DNA of 64,000 nucleotides from Planctomycetota bacterium (lineage in GTDB: Bacteria; Planctomycetota; JAJSAM01; JAJVHW01), in assembly GCA_024280885.1 (NCBI GenBank), contig JAJRPF010000049.1, forward strand, positions 1-64,000, written 5' to 3'. Below, one piece after another: positions 42,618 through 51,505 of the stretch. Numbering within the stretch: position 1 is the stretch's first letter; each line of letters opens with the position of its first letter. The notes below the pieces were generated by a model that saw only the letters and a program-made list of their open reading frames with translations, searched no databases and had not been told where the DNA came from. A program made the translations under genes and the position numbers.

Positions 42618-44886
42618 ATGCGGACATCTGCCGCCGTGTTGCTCGCGATTGCGGTCCTTGCGACGGGGCCGGGTTCCGTTCTCGCTGGCGACGATCCTGC
42701 GCCGGACGCCGCGAAAGACGCCGCCGCCAAGGACGCTGCGCCTGTTGATCCCGTGAAGCAGCAGCTGTTCGCGGACAAGGAGGCCGAGGACGCGCTGGAA
42801 TTGATCGAGGGCGCGCAGATCACCGAACTGATGGAGGGCCTGGAGCGACTCTCGCGCGTTTCGTCGAAGAAGTTCACCGCGAGGGTCGTCACGTTCGCGC
42901 TCGAAGCCGCCGAACTCCATATCGCGGAGTTCGCAGGACATGCCCTGGCGCGGGCTGATCCGGAGGGGGCGCTCGATGTTCTCGCCGCGGAACTTGCCCC
43001 GAAGAAGAAGAAGATCTCGCCCCTGCGTCTGCGTCAGGTGGCGGGCATGCTCTCTGAGTTGCCGGCGCCGCGTTCGGTGGAGTTGCTCGCCTCGGATCGG
43101 CTCTTGGGCGCGCGCAACGTCGTCGTTCGTCGCGAGGCGATCCGCGCCCTGGGCTGGCATCGCAGCCCCAAGGTCCTCTCGGTCGCGCTCGACGCTCTCG
43201 GATCGAAGGACGCGCACCTGCGCAATGTCGCGTGCGTGGCCCTCGGCCGACTCGGCGACGAGAAAGCCGTTGCGGCATTGGTCGGGAAGTTGAACGAGAA
43301 GGACGGGGGCACCGGCGGGTTCGCCGCCATCGCGCTGGGCCGGATCGAGTCCGGAACGGCGTTCTGGAAGATCGCAGACCCCGAGGTAATCACCCGCGTC
43401 GTCGAACGCATTCGCGGCGCAAAGGGCACGCTGATGGAACGCATCATGCCGATCCTCGGCATGCGCCGCAACCGCAACGGCTTCGACCTCGCGCTGGAAC
43501 TCCTCGAGAGCCACAAGGACGGGAGCAAGGGCGAATTCCAGGTCGACCTCGCGCTGGAAAAACAGACGGGCCACTTCTTCGGCAACGACCCGGCGGTCTG
43601 GCGCGAGTGGATCGAGGCGAACCCGAATTTCTTCGAAAAGGAGCAGGCGGAGGTCGAGCGCGAGAAATGGCGCAAGGACTTCCTCAAGGAGAACAAGGGA
43701 CCGCGCGTCACGCCGGCCACCGAGGTCACCGTGCAGCGAGCGCTCGACTATCTGGCTCGCCACCAGGACCCGAGCGGCGCCTTCGATCAGCAGCACTTCT
43801 TGGACCTCTGCGAAGAGAAGCGCCCGTGCCCGACCAGCAGCGGCGCGCGTGTGCAGATGGAGCCGATCGGTATGTCGGGCCTCTGCACGCTCGCATTCTT
43901 CGGCGCCGGATACGGCCCGGACGAAGGGCGTTATCGCGGCGTGAATCTCGCGCGCGATGGAGTACATGCTCTCGCGCCAGCAGCCTGACGGTGACTACTC
44001 ACCGAACGACCTGATCGGTGGCTACAACCGGCCCATCGCGCTGCAGGCGTTTGCCGAGGCCGCGTACTCGGCCGGCGATCCGCAGTACCTGCCGTTCGTG
44101 CAGCGCGGCGTGGACTTTCTTACCGTGATCCAGGCCAAGAAGGGCGGCTGGCGTTATCGCGTCGTGGACAATGCGAACGACTCGTCTGTCGTCGCGTGGG
44201 TGCTCTTCGCCGCGAAGGCGGCGACGAAGGCCGGAGCGCGCGTGCGCAGCTCCGCCCTTGAAGGTTCGGAACTCGTTCTCTCGCAGTTTCAGGTGCGCCC
44301 GGTCAAGGAGCGCGAGGACTTCTATCGTGACATCGATCCGACATACGCGTTCGAGGTCGGGCAGAACACGCAGTACCAATTTCACACGGGCTATCAGGAC
44401 TACGCGTTCGCCGCGAACCAGGCCACCACAGCCATCGGCCTCATGAGCCGTATCCTGCTCGGCTACCGACACTCGCATCCGTTCTGCATTGGGAGCGCGA
44501 ACAAGATCCTCGCGGATCAGCTGCCCGAGTTGCCGAAGAACGGCAACTGGGAGCGCTTGAGTATCAAGGCGCAGTATCCCATGTACTTCATGTACTACGG
44601 CACGCTCGCCATGCACCAGATGGGCGGTCGCTACTTCCGCGAGTGGAACAAGACGATCAAGGAGATCCTGCCCGCCACGCAGTACATCGGTGGATGTTCG
44701 CGCGGTTCGTGGAACGGGAAGGGCTTCGACGGTTTCCTCAGCCGCCTCTACACGACGGCGATCGGCGCGATGACGCTCGAGACGTACTCCGCTACGCGCC
44801 CATTCTTCAGGATTGAGCGGGCGCCGCAGCGACATGCGAGCCCGCCGGCGACCGCGCCCACGGGAATGCGCGCATATCGTCGCTGA
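42618..44886 (+). CDS. Prenyltransferase/squalene-oxidase-repeat protein with HEAT-like N-terminus, frameshifted
   Basis: Two overlapping frames together make one protein of about 756 aa. The first (42618-43988) has a signal peptide (VLLAIAVLATGPGSVLAG), HEAT-like helical repeats and the start of a prenyltransferase-type repeat region (VQRALDYLARHQDPSGAF). It then runs out of frame in a CGCGCG tract at 43950-43956. The second (43957-44886) continues with MEYMLSRQQPDGDYSP and YLPFVQRGVDFLTVIQ, clearly the same repeat family. Restoring two bases (CG) gives R-A-M-E-Y-M-L-S-R-Q, matching the repeat. It may be a real 2-bp deletion or an assembly error. The alpha/alpha-toroid fold is common in terpene cyclases; here the function is unknown. 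Confidence 0.75.
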
Positions 44887-44916
44887 GTCGTCGGTTCACA
44901 GTGTGAAGGAGGGACG

Positions 44917-46401
44917 ATGACCCAAGTCGGATTCTCGCAGGTCAGATCGCCACGGCCCGGATGCGCACATCCCCGACGCGTGCAGATACAACAGTCGCAG
45001 GCTCGGCGCTCGCCGCGTGCCCGCACAGCGCCGCTCGTCTTGATGGCCACCGCGCTGATCGCAGGCTGTGGGAGCGCCCCTGAGAACGTCGGCCATGACG
45101 ACGACGCTCCGGCAGCGAGGATCGATCAACCGGCCGCTCCGGCTCGCGATGCGGAACTCACAGAAGCCGAAGTTGCGGCGCGCACGATCATCGTCCAGGG
45201 GCCGCTGCCGCCCACGATGGCGTCCGCTTCATCTCCGCCGCCGAGTGCTGCCTTCACCGCCGTCGATTCCGACGGCGACGGTGCGCTCTCCCAGGACGAA
45301 TTCACTTCGTACTCGCGGGAGCGAATGGGCGGCCGCCCGGAGGCATTCTTCACGCGCTTCTTCGACGCGCTCGACACCGACGGAGACGGATCCGCGTCGC
45401 CGGCCGAGTTCGACAATCGCTTCGAAGCGATGCAGGCCGCCCAGCGTGGCGGTCGCGGTGGCGCGCGGTCGGCGCGCCGCGCAGTTCCGCCGGTGCGCGA
45501 CCTCGCGAACAAGGAAGCCGACTACGACGCGAACCATCGCCGCGTGGTGGCGCGCGACACGTTCCCCGTGCTCGACAACCCGAAGATGACAGCGGCTGCC
45601 GACGCGACCCTCGGCGACGAAGAGCCAGTCATTGGCGTCGTCATCAACGGCGAGGCGCGCGCGTACTCCGTCGCGGTCATGGGCCGCCACGAACTCGGAA
45701 ACGACATGTGCGGAGGGACGCCGATTGCCGTCTCGTGGTGACCCCTGTGTCAGACGGCCATCGTGTATGGCCGAGAGCTTGACGGCGAGATCCTGGAGTT
45801 CGGGCACGAGGGCATCCTCTACCGCAACTCGTTCATCATGTACGACCGGGGCACCGAGTCGCTGTGGGTGCATACGACAGGGCAGAGCGTGAAGGGCCAG
45901 CTCAAGGGCAAGCAACTGACGTTCATTCCCAGCACGGTCACGAGTTGGGGCGTGTGGAGCGCACGTCACCCGCAGACGGTCGTACTCGAGGGCAAGCGGG
46001 CGCGCGGCATGATGGGCGCCTTTTCGCTGACGGCGAAGACCGCCGAGCGCTACGGCGTCTCCGTCGGCCAAGGCGACGACGTGAAGCTCTATCCCATCGT
46101 CGCCTTGCAGAAGGCGCGCGTCGTCCTCGATCAATTCGCCGGGCGCGACATCGTCGTGTTCTTCGATGACCAAGGGATGCATGCGACGGCGTTCGAACGA
46201 GGTGGGCACACGTTCCGCTGGAGCGGCGCGTCGTTCGTCGATGAGCGCGGGCGCGCGTGGGACGCGTCGCTCGGTCAACCAATCGGGGCCCGGGATGCGA
46301 GCGAGCAGCTCATTCCGTTGCCGGCGACGACGTTCTTGATCCACCGCTGGAAGGGCTTCTACCCGACGTCCGAGATCTTCGGAGCACCAGAGCCCGAGTG
46401 A
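44917..46401 (+). CDS. EF-hand/DUF3179 lipoprotein, candidate selenoprotein (Sec at in-frame TGA 45739-45741)
   Basis: 494 aa if TGA at codon 275 is read as selenocysteine. The start has a perfect AAGGAGGGACG ribosome-binding site. A hydrophobic segment and lipobox end at Cys51 (ALIAGC). Two EF-hands follow (DSDGDGALSQDE at 117-128, DTDGDGSASPAE at 153-164). DUF3179 begins near residue 215 with VIGVVINGEARAYSV, HELGND and GGTPIAVSW. The family then has CPLC; here the frame reads W-TGA-PLCQTAIVY and continues without interruption to the family end (WKGFYPTSEIF). A hairpin follows the TGA. TGA is a normal stop in neighbouring genes, so recoding must be specific. A pseudogene or sequencing error is the alternative. 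Confidence 0.82.
45755..45773 (+). promoter_or_regulatory. Candidate bacterial SECIS hairpin
   Basis: CGGCCAT (45755-45761) pairs perfectly with ATGGCCG (45767-45773) around the 5-nt loop CGTGT. The apical loop lies 20 nt after the TGA, within the spacing known for bacterial SECIS elements. It has a G in the second loop position, a feature of SelB-binding loops. Position and stem fit, but the hairpin also encodes conserved residues, so function is inferred. Confidence 0.65.
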
Positions 46402-46559
46402 TCCCGGCCGCCATGCCGGCCGGTCGTCTCGATGAGAGGGAACCTCGGTCGCGCTGAAGCGCGGGCGCCGCTCGCAACGTGACGGGCGTCGCTCTCCGAG
46501 GCCCGTCTCCCCGATGCGCGTGGTAGCCTACCGTCTCGGATCGAGAGATGGAGGCGAGC

Positions 46560-47141
46560 ATGAAGAAGGTCTCGAAGTGGGGCGGAGCCATCTTTGGAGT
46601 GCTGGCGCTCCTCTGCTGCGGGGGCGTCTTCGTTCTGCCGAACGAGTGGCACGTCAAGACCTCGGTCGTGATCGACGCACCGGCGGATCAGATCTACCCG
46701 ATCGTCGCGCGGCCGCGTCAGTGGGTTGCGGTGATCGAGCGTGCCGTGCAGAAGATGCCGGACGGCGAGAAGGCCAACTTCACGTACACGTTCAGCGATG
46801 TGAGCGAGGGTGTTGGGGCCTGGTGGGTCTCGGAGTCCTCGGGGATGGGATACGACTCGAGGGTTCGGGTCGAGTACACGCGTGCGGAACCCGGAGTTGG
46901 GCTCTGGTATGACGGGATGATCCAGCAGGACGAGGTCAACGATCATGGATCGATGACGTTCGAGGCCGTCGAGGGGGGCACACGCGTGACCTGGGAGGAT
47001 CGCGGAACGATCGCCGCTTCGAAGGGCGGAGGCCTCACGGCCATGGCTGTTGGTCCGAGTCTCGAACCCGCCTTCCAGGCGTACCTTCTGGAGTTGAAGG
47101 ACGTCGTTGAGAGCGGCGTGCAGGTTCAGGACGTCGAATAG
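46560..47141 (+). CDS. Membrane-anchored SRPBCC-domain protein
   Basis: 193 aa from the ATG encoding MKKVSKWGG, which has GGAGG 7 nt upstream; an in-frame ATG four codons earlier overlaps that site. A hydrophobic segment lies at residues about 7-28. The remainder fits the SRPBCC (START/Bet v1-like) fold: VKTSVVIDAPADQIYPIVARPRQW at the start and a C-terminal LEPAFQAYLLELKDVVE helix. The fold binds hydrophobic ligands. Function is unassigned. A GC-rich hairpin terminator follows 26 bp after the stop. Confidence 0.82.
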   Translation: MKKVSKWGGAIFGVLALLCCGGVFVLPNEWHVKTSVVIDAPADQIYPIVARPRQWVAVIERAVQKMPDGEKANFTYTFSDVSEGVGAWWVSESSGMGYDSRVRVEYTRAEPGVGLWYDGMIQQDEVNDHGSMTFEAVEGGTRVTWEDRGTIAASKGGGLTAMAVGPSLEPAFQAYLLELKDVVESGVQVQDVE

Positions 47142-47441
47142 CTCGAACGCCTCATCCCGAGAGCTGACCCCGCCGCGCGAATTGCTTCCCGCGGCGGGGG
47201 ACTCCCCACTCCCACTCTCCCCTCCGGCGGCCCCGCCTCGGCACGGCCCCATCTCTACTCAGGGCCCCCAGAGGGGAGAGGCGAACAGGTGCGGCATCGG
47301 TCGCCGCATCTCTCTGCCACCCCTTCAATTGGCAGCCGCCCGCGGATCGGACACGAATTCTCATCTTTTTCCTGTGGACGTACGCCGCTGGGCACGAATC
47401 ATCTCCGTACGCCAGCGCATGGCGAGGAGGGCCAAGCACGT
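47142..47441. other. Intergenic region upstream of the sigma factor gene
   Basis: 300 bp. It holds the hairpin at 47168-47199 and must contain the promoter of the sigma/pseudokinase pair, which I cannot place with confidence. CTCATCTTTTTCCTGTGGACG (about 47361-47380) is the only AT-richer stretch. The open frame that runs through it in phase with the sigma gene lacks a good start. Confidence 0.4.
47168..47199 (+). terminator. GC-rich hairpin after the SRPBCC gene
   Basis: CCCCGCCGCG (47168-47177) pairs perfectly with CGCGGCGGGG (47190-47199), a 10-bp stem with a 12-nt loop. There is no T-run after it, so it may be a Rho-assisted or T-less terminator. Confidence 0.55.
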
Positions 47442-48068
47442 TTGACGACTGCCACGAGTGCCGCTGCCGACGATGATGCCGACGATGACGACGACGAGAC
47501 GCGCGCGTTCAGCGAGCTCTTGCGCGCGTTCCAGCGAGGGGATCGCGCGGCGGGTGCGGCGCTCTACGACCGCTTTGGTTGGTACGTGCTCGAGGTGATC
47601 CGCCGCCGCCTCTCCCCACCGCTGCGGAGTCGGTTCGACACGATGGACCTCTCCCAGTCGGTCTTCGCCGAGGTCTTGCGAGACATCTCTCGCTTCGAGG
47701 ATCGTGGGCCCGGGGCGTTTGCGCGTTGGCTCGAGATCAAGTCGGAGTCCAAGGTCAGCGAGAAATTGCGCCAGACGCTCGGACGCGACGGGGGGCGCAA
47801 GGAAGAGGACGTTCCCGATGGCGAAGAGCCCCCGGCCCTCGGCTCCGGGCCTGACGAGGTCGTGGCCATGCGTGAGCGTGCTGCTCACGTCGCGCAGCGC
47901 CTGGCCGCGTTGGACGACGTCGCGCGCGAGATTATCCGTCTCCGCTGGGAAGAAGATCTGCTCTTCGAGGAGATCGCGACGCGCCTGAAACTGCCGAGCG
48001 CCGACTCCGTCCGCAAGCGCTACGCGCGCATCCTGGTCGGCCTGCGCGCAGGCCTGGACGACGCGTGA
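47442..48068 (+). CDS. ECF-type RNA polymerase sigma factor
   Basis: 208 aa from TTG, with GAGGAGG 11 nt upstream; an earlier in-frame start would add 51 unlikely residues. After an Asp-run (DDDADDDDDE), region 2 reads FSELLRAFQRGDRAAGAALYDRFG and FDTMDLSQSVFAEVLRDISRFED. Region 4 is LAALDDVAREIIRLRWEEDLLFEEIATRLKLPSADSVRKRYARIL, a helix-turn-helix. The MDLSQSVF core resembles the sigma factors found next to kinase genes in planctomycetes. It overlaps the pseudokinase gene (GTGA), which is therefore likely its regulator or partner. Confidence 0.87.
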   Translation: MTTATSAAADDDADDDDDETRAFSELLRAFQRGDRAAGAALYDRFGWYVLEVIRRRLSPPLRSRFDTMDLSQSVFAEVLRDISRFEDRGPGAFARWLEIKSESKVSEKLRQTLGRDGGRKEEDVPDGEEPPALGSGPDEVVAMRERAAHVAQRLAALDDVAREIIRLRWEEDLLFEEIATRLKLPSADSVRKRYARILVGLRAGLDDA

Positions 48069-49741
48069 ATCCGAGCGAACGCCTCGAGGCTGCGCTCAGC
48101 GAGGTGCTCGAGCGACTTGACCAGGACGGACGCGTGGACGCGGAGTACCTGAGGGGCCGTTTCGGCGATCTCGCCGCGGCGATCTCCGATTGCCTCGAAC
48201 TCGATGTCGACCTGCGCCGGGCCGCTCCGCCGCGCGTCCTCGGCGAGTTTCGGATCGTGCGCCTGCTGGGCTCGGGGGCGCGGTCGCGGGTGTACGAGGG
48301 GGTTCCACTTGCGGGCGGCGAACCGGTCGCGCTGAAGGTGATCCATCCCACGTATCTCTCCATACCCGACGTTCCCGACGTCACCGCGTGCGCGCTTGCC
48401 CTCACCGGCGGCGGCGATTGGCGCTCACATCCTGGTGTCGCCGGAGTACGCCAGGTGTTCATCGGGGAGCACGCCGGGCATCGGCTTGCGGTGCTTGTCT
48501 GCGACCTGATCGCAGCGCCGACCTTGAAGAAGCGGTTGTCGGAGGCTCCGATCGGAGTGCGTGCTGTGCTCCGGGTAGGCGCCGATGTGGCCGACACGTT
48601 GGCTGCTCTACACGCCGTCGGCATCGTCCACGGCAACCTGACGTCTGGGAACGTCGTCGTGGCGGACGACGGCTCTGTGAAGCTCATGGATGTCGGCATT
48701 GCCTCGCTTCGTGGCGCGGGCGCGCGTCGCACCGCGCCGGAGGAATTCGTCGGATCGTGCGCGTTCGCGGCCCCGGAGGTACTCAATCCGTCGTGGGGTG
48801 GCTCGTCGTCGAAGTTGCCGGACTCCCGTGTGGATCTCTTCGCCCTCGGCGTCCTCGTCTTCGAGGCACTCTCCGGTGTGTCGCCGTGGGGGCGCGCTCG
48901 CAACGAATGCGATCCGCTCCGGCGTCATGCTCTCGGTGCGCATTCGGTGTCCGAGCTCATGAGTGGAATCCCCCCGGATGTGGACGCGTTGCTGCAACGC
49001 CTGCTCGCGCCGCGGCCCTCGGCTCGCCCGAGCAGTGCGGCTGACGTGGGCCGTGAGTTGCGCGGCCTCGCTGCGGCGGCGGCCGACGAGCCAGCGACCC
49101 GCCGCCCGCTTGCCGACGAGGCTGATGCCGCCTTGCGGCGCGCGTTGCTCAGCGCGCTCGACGGCCGCCCTGCCGCGGTCGTGCTCGTTGGAAGTGACGG
49201 TCCGCGTCTCGATGCGCTGCTCGACTCGTGGTGCCAGCGCGTGCGACGCGGTGCGCTGGAGACGCGTCTTCGCGATCTCGCGCATGGGCTCCCCGCGACA
49301 TCCGAAGGCTTCTTCATCGCGACGGCCCCGCGGCTCTCTGCAGCCGAGAGCTCAGTGACCCGCGCTCTCGCGTCGTTCGCCGGCGCGTGGGGAGCGACGC
49401 GTTCGCTGGCCGTGGCGACGATGGTCGCGGCCGAGCCGCCACAGTGGCTGCTCGACGCCCGCAATGCCGGCGCCGTGCGGATCGTGGCGGTCGACGCGGC
49501 CGAGGCCGACGGGCTCGGTTCCGGGTCGCGCCCGGCCCGTCGGGACGGCGCACTGACCGGAGCTGATCGCGCTCTGTTGGTCGCGGCCACGCAGGCCGGG
49601 CCTCGCTTTCATCCCGACGACCTGACCCCCGCTGACGGGGAGACCCGCGCCACACTCGCGGAGAATCTGCGCAGGCTGGCCCGCGAGACCGGCCTCTTCA
49701 GGTGGGACGGCGAAGAATTCGTGTTCGTCGTCGCGAGCTGA
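48065..49741 (+). CDS. Ser/Thr-kinase-like protein, probable pseudokinase, coupled to the sigma factor
   Basis: 558 aa from GTG overlapping the sigma stop. The kinase fold spans about residues 60-340: LGSGARSRVYEG (glycine loop), VALKVI (ATP-binding Lys), IVHGNLTSGNVVV where HRD should be, and LMDVG instead of DFG. The catalytic-loop Asp is replaced by Asn (HGN), so phosphotransfer is unlikely although nucleotide may still bind. A ~200-residue C-terminal part (LRRALLSALDGRPAAVVLVGSDG) may be a nucleotide-binding-like or regulatory domain. It may sense a signal and control the sigma factor by binding. Confidence 0.8.
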   Translation: MNPSERLEAALSEVLERLDQDGRVDAEYLRGRFGDLAAAISDCLELDVDLRRAAPPRVLGEFRIVRLLGSGARSRVYEGVPLAGGEPVALKVIHPTYLSIPDVPDVTACALALTGGGDWRSHPGVAGVRQVFIGEHAGHRLAVLVCDLIAAPTLKKRLSEAPIGVRAVLRVGADVADTLAALHAVGIVHGNLTSGNVVVADDGSVKLMDVGIASLRGAGARRTAPEEFVGSCAFAAPEVLNPSWGGSSSKLPDSRVDLFALGVLVFEALSGVSPWGRARNECDPLRRHALGAHSVSELMSGIPPDVDALLQRLLAPRPSARPSSAADVGRELRGLAAAAADEPATRRPLADEADAALRRALLSALDGRPAAVVLVGSDGPRLDALLDSWCQRVRRGALETRLRDLAHGLPATSEGFFIATAPRLSAAESSVTRALASFAGAWGATRSLAVATMVAAEPPQWLLDARNAGAVRIVAVDAAEADGLGSGSRPARRDGALTGADRALLVAATQAGPRFHPDDLTPADGETRATLAENLRRLARETGLFRWDGEEFVFVVAS

Positions 49742-49853
49742 CTTCCGAACGCACACGGACTCGCACGGGCGCATCCGAGACACACGTGACGCACACGTAA
49801 TGGGGACCGGCGGGCCCCCTCTGATACTCTCTTGGCCCCTTCAGGAGATCACC

Positions 49854-51014
49854 ATGTCCAAGCTCTCTCGTGTGGCGTGCCTCGCCGTTCTCGCTCTCGT
49901 CATGACCGCTTCGCACGCCTTCGCGTCTGCGGCCAGCGACGCGTACAAGCAGGCCAAGAAGATGGCGACTGCCGTGGATCGTGCAGCAAGCGACGAAGAG
50001 CGCGCTGCGAAGGAGACGGAACTCCACGACTGGGCAAAGACGAAGGCGTCCGCGCTTCTCGGCCAGGATCTCGGACGCATGGACATCGCCTACGTCGGTC
50101 GCATGCAGTCTGCAGCGGGCCTCTACGACGACGCGATCAGGACGCTCGAGAAGGCGATTGGCGACCCGCGCAAGTCGAAGTACGAGTCCTATATGTATCT
50201 CTTCTATGTGCGCGCGCTGATCGGTGCTGAACAGCACGACAAGGCGTTCGCGGTGTTCCAGAAGATGTCGGTTGACTACGGCGCAGAGAAGAACTCCAAG
50301 ATTGCCGCCATGTCGATGGGGCTCGCGATGCGCAAGGTGCGCCGCTGGAAGGAGTCCGCCGTCGCCCTCGACTTCTCGCTCAAGATGAAGAACGCGGCGG
50401 CGCTGAAGCCGCTCGTCAACTCACTTCTTCTCGACGGGCAGAAGGACGCGGCCATCGCGGCGATCGAATATGCGATCGAGAAGGCGGGTGAGAAGGGTGC
50501 CGACGAGGCCCATCCGATCCTGCTCGCGATCACCAAGAAGTGGGGCGAGACGCTGCCGCTCGAGTTCGTCGACTTCGCACCGGGTCCGGCGCCGGACATC
50601 GAGGGCAAGGTCGTTGTGATGGGCTTCTGGAACGTCAGCGCCGGCACCTTGCGTTGGACGATGGGCACGCTCCAGGGCCTCTTCGACATGTTCCCACCGA
50701 CCGCCGGCGTCGAGACGCTCGCGGTCACGACCTACTACAAGAAGAACCCGGACACCGGCAAGATCGAGGAAGCCATGACGCCCGAGGAAGAGCGCACCCA
50801 CGGTCTTGCGTATCGTGAGACGCTCGGTTTCACGGGGCAGCTCGCGTACGTGAAGGATCGCGAAGCGCTCAAGGCCCTCGGCGTGTCCGCCTTCCCCTGC
50901 ATCACGATCGTCGGCAAGGACGGCAAGCTCCTCTACTCGCACACGGTCAACCGCAGCGACCCGACCGAGATCGCGGTCATCCAGGACATCATCAAGAACG
51001 CTGCGGCCAAGTAG
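49854..51014 (+). CDS. Periplasmic repeat plus thioredoxin-fold protein lacking the CxxC motif
   Basis: 386 aa from ATG with AGGAG 8 nt upstream. A Sec signal peptide ends near residue 26 (ASHAFASAA). Residues about 30-240 are helical, TPR-like (LGRMDIAYVGRMQSAAGLYDDAIRTLEKAI). Residues about 245-386 have a thioredoxin fold: APDIEGKVVVMGFWNVSAGTLRWTM, and later the cis-Pro loop ALGVSAFPCITIVGKDGKL. The active-site position of WCxPC reads VSAGTL, so no redox cysteines are present there. It is therefore probably a binding or scaffold protein. A weak -10 (GATACT) lies upstream. Confidence 0.8.
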   Translation: MSKLSRVACLAVLALVMTASHAFASAASDAYKQAKKMATAVDRAASDEERAAKETELHDWAKTKASALLGQDLGRMDIAYVGRMQSAAGLYDDAIRTLEKAIGDPRKSKYESYMYLFYVRALIGAEQHDKAFAVFQKMSVDYGAEKNSKIAAMSMGLAMRKVRRWKESAVALDFSLKMKNAAALKPLVNSLLLDGQKDAAIAAIEYAIEKAGEKGADEAHPILLAITKKWGETLPLEFVDFAPGPAPDIEGKVVVMGFWNVSAGTLRWTMGTLQGLFDMFPPTAGVETLAVTTYYKKNPDTGKIEEAMTPEEERTHGLAYRETLGFTGQLAYVKDREALKALGVSAFPCITIVGKDGKLLYSHTVNRSDPTEIAVIQDIIKNAAAK

Positions 51015-51046
51015 GGGCGGCGGAGTAGAGGCGAGGAGTACGTGCG

Positions 51047-51373
51047 ATGAGCGAGAGCGGCACGCGGTTCGTCGGAGAGCCGATCGAGCCTGTCGCCGGC
51101 ACGGTGGACGTCGTCCGCATGGCCGCGGGCGAGCCGGGGTTGCCGCAGCGCTTCGTCTGGCGGGACCAGCAGCACGAAGTCGCCGAGGTGCTTGAGACCG
51201 GCAAGCGCTACTCCGACTGCACGCATGGCAGCGGCGAGCGCTACCTCCGCAAGCACGTCTATCGGATCCGCACGACCGCCGGCGACGAGATGAAGCTCTC
51301 GTTCGTGCGCCAACCGCGCAGCGCGTCCGAGCGCCGTCACCGCTGGTGGCTACAGGCGATCACGCGGCGGTAG
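51047..51373 (+). CDS. DUF6504-like small protein
   Basis: 108 aa from ATG (GAGGAG upstream). RFVWRDQQHEVAEVLETGKRY, then YLRKHVYRIRTTAGDEMKLSF and HRWWLQAITRR match the pattern of DUF6504, short proteins of unknown function found near DNA-repair genes in some genomes. It follows the thioredoxin-fold gene by 32 bp and probably shares its transcript. It ends just before the palindromic element. Confidence 0.7.
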   Translation: MSESGTRFVGEPIEPVAGTVDVVRMAAGEPGLPQRFVWRDQQHEVAEVLETGKRYSDCTHGSGERYLRKHVYRIRTTAGDEMKLSFVRQPRSASERRHRWWLQAITRR

Positions 51374-51388
51374 GGGCCGACTACTCCA

Positions 51389-51503
51389 ATACGGAGCCAG
51401 GACAAGTTCGGCGGGGTTCGGAGCACGGGCGTCGAGATAGCGAATGCCAACCTCCGAACTCTGCCGAACTTGTCCTGGCTCCACATCGCATCTCCGTATC
51501 GCT
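51389..51503. mobile_element. Palindromic insertion-like element (MITE/REP-like) between 10-bp direct repeats
   Basis: Left arm GGAGCCAGGACAAGTTCGGC (51393-51412) is the exact complement of 51463-51482. An imperfect inner extension ends in TTCGGAG/CTCCGAA. Outer ATACGGAG (51389-51396) also matches CTCCGTAT (51492-51499). GACTACTCCA occurs on both sides (51379-51388 and 51504-51513), like a target duplication; the right copy contains the stop codon of the MATE gene. The element encodes nothing. It sits between two convergent genes and could also act as a bidirectional terminator. Confidence 0.65.
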
Positions 51504-51505
51504 GA

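Noticed and set aside
45742-46401. Separate gene starting at 45763 after the TGA
   Set aside because: It lacks a ribosome-binding site, starts in the middle of the conserved DUF3179 core and is in phase with the upstream frame, so readthrough of one gene is far more likely.
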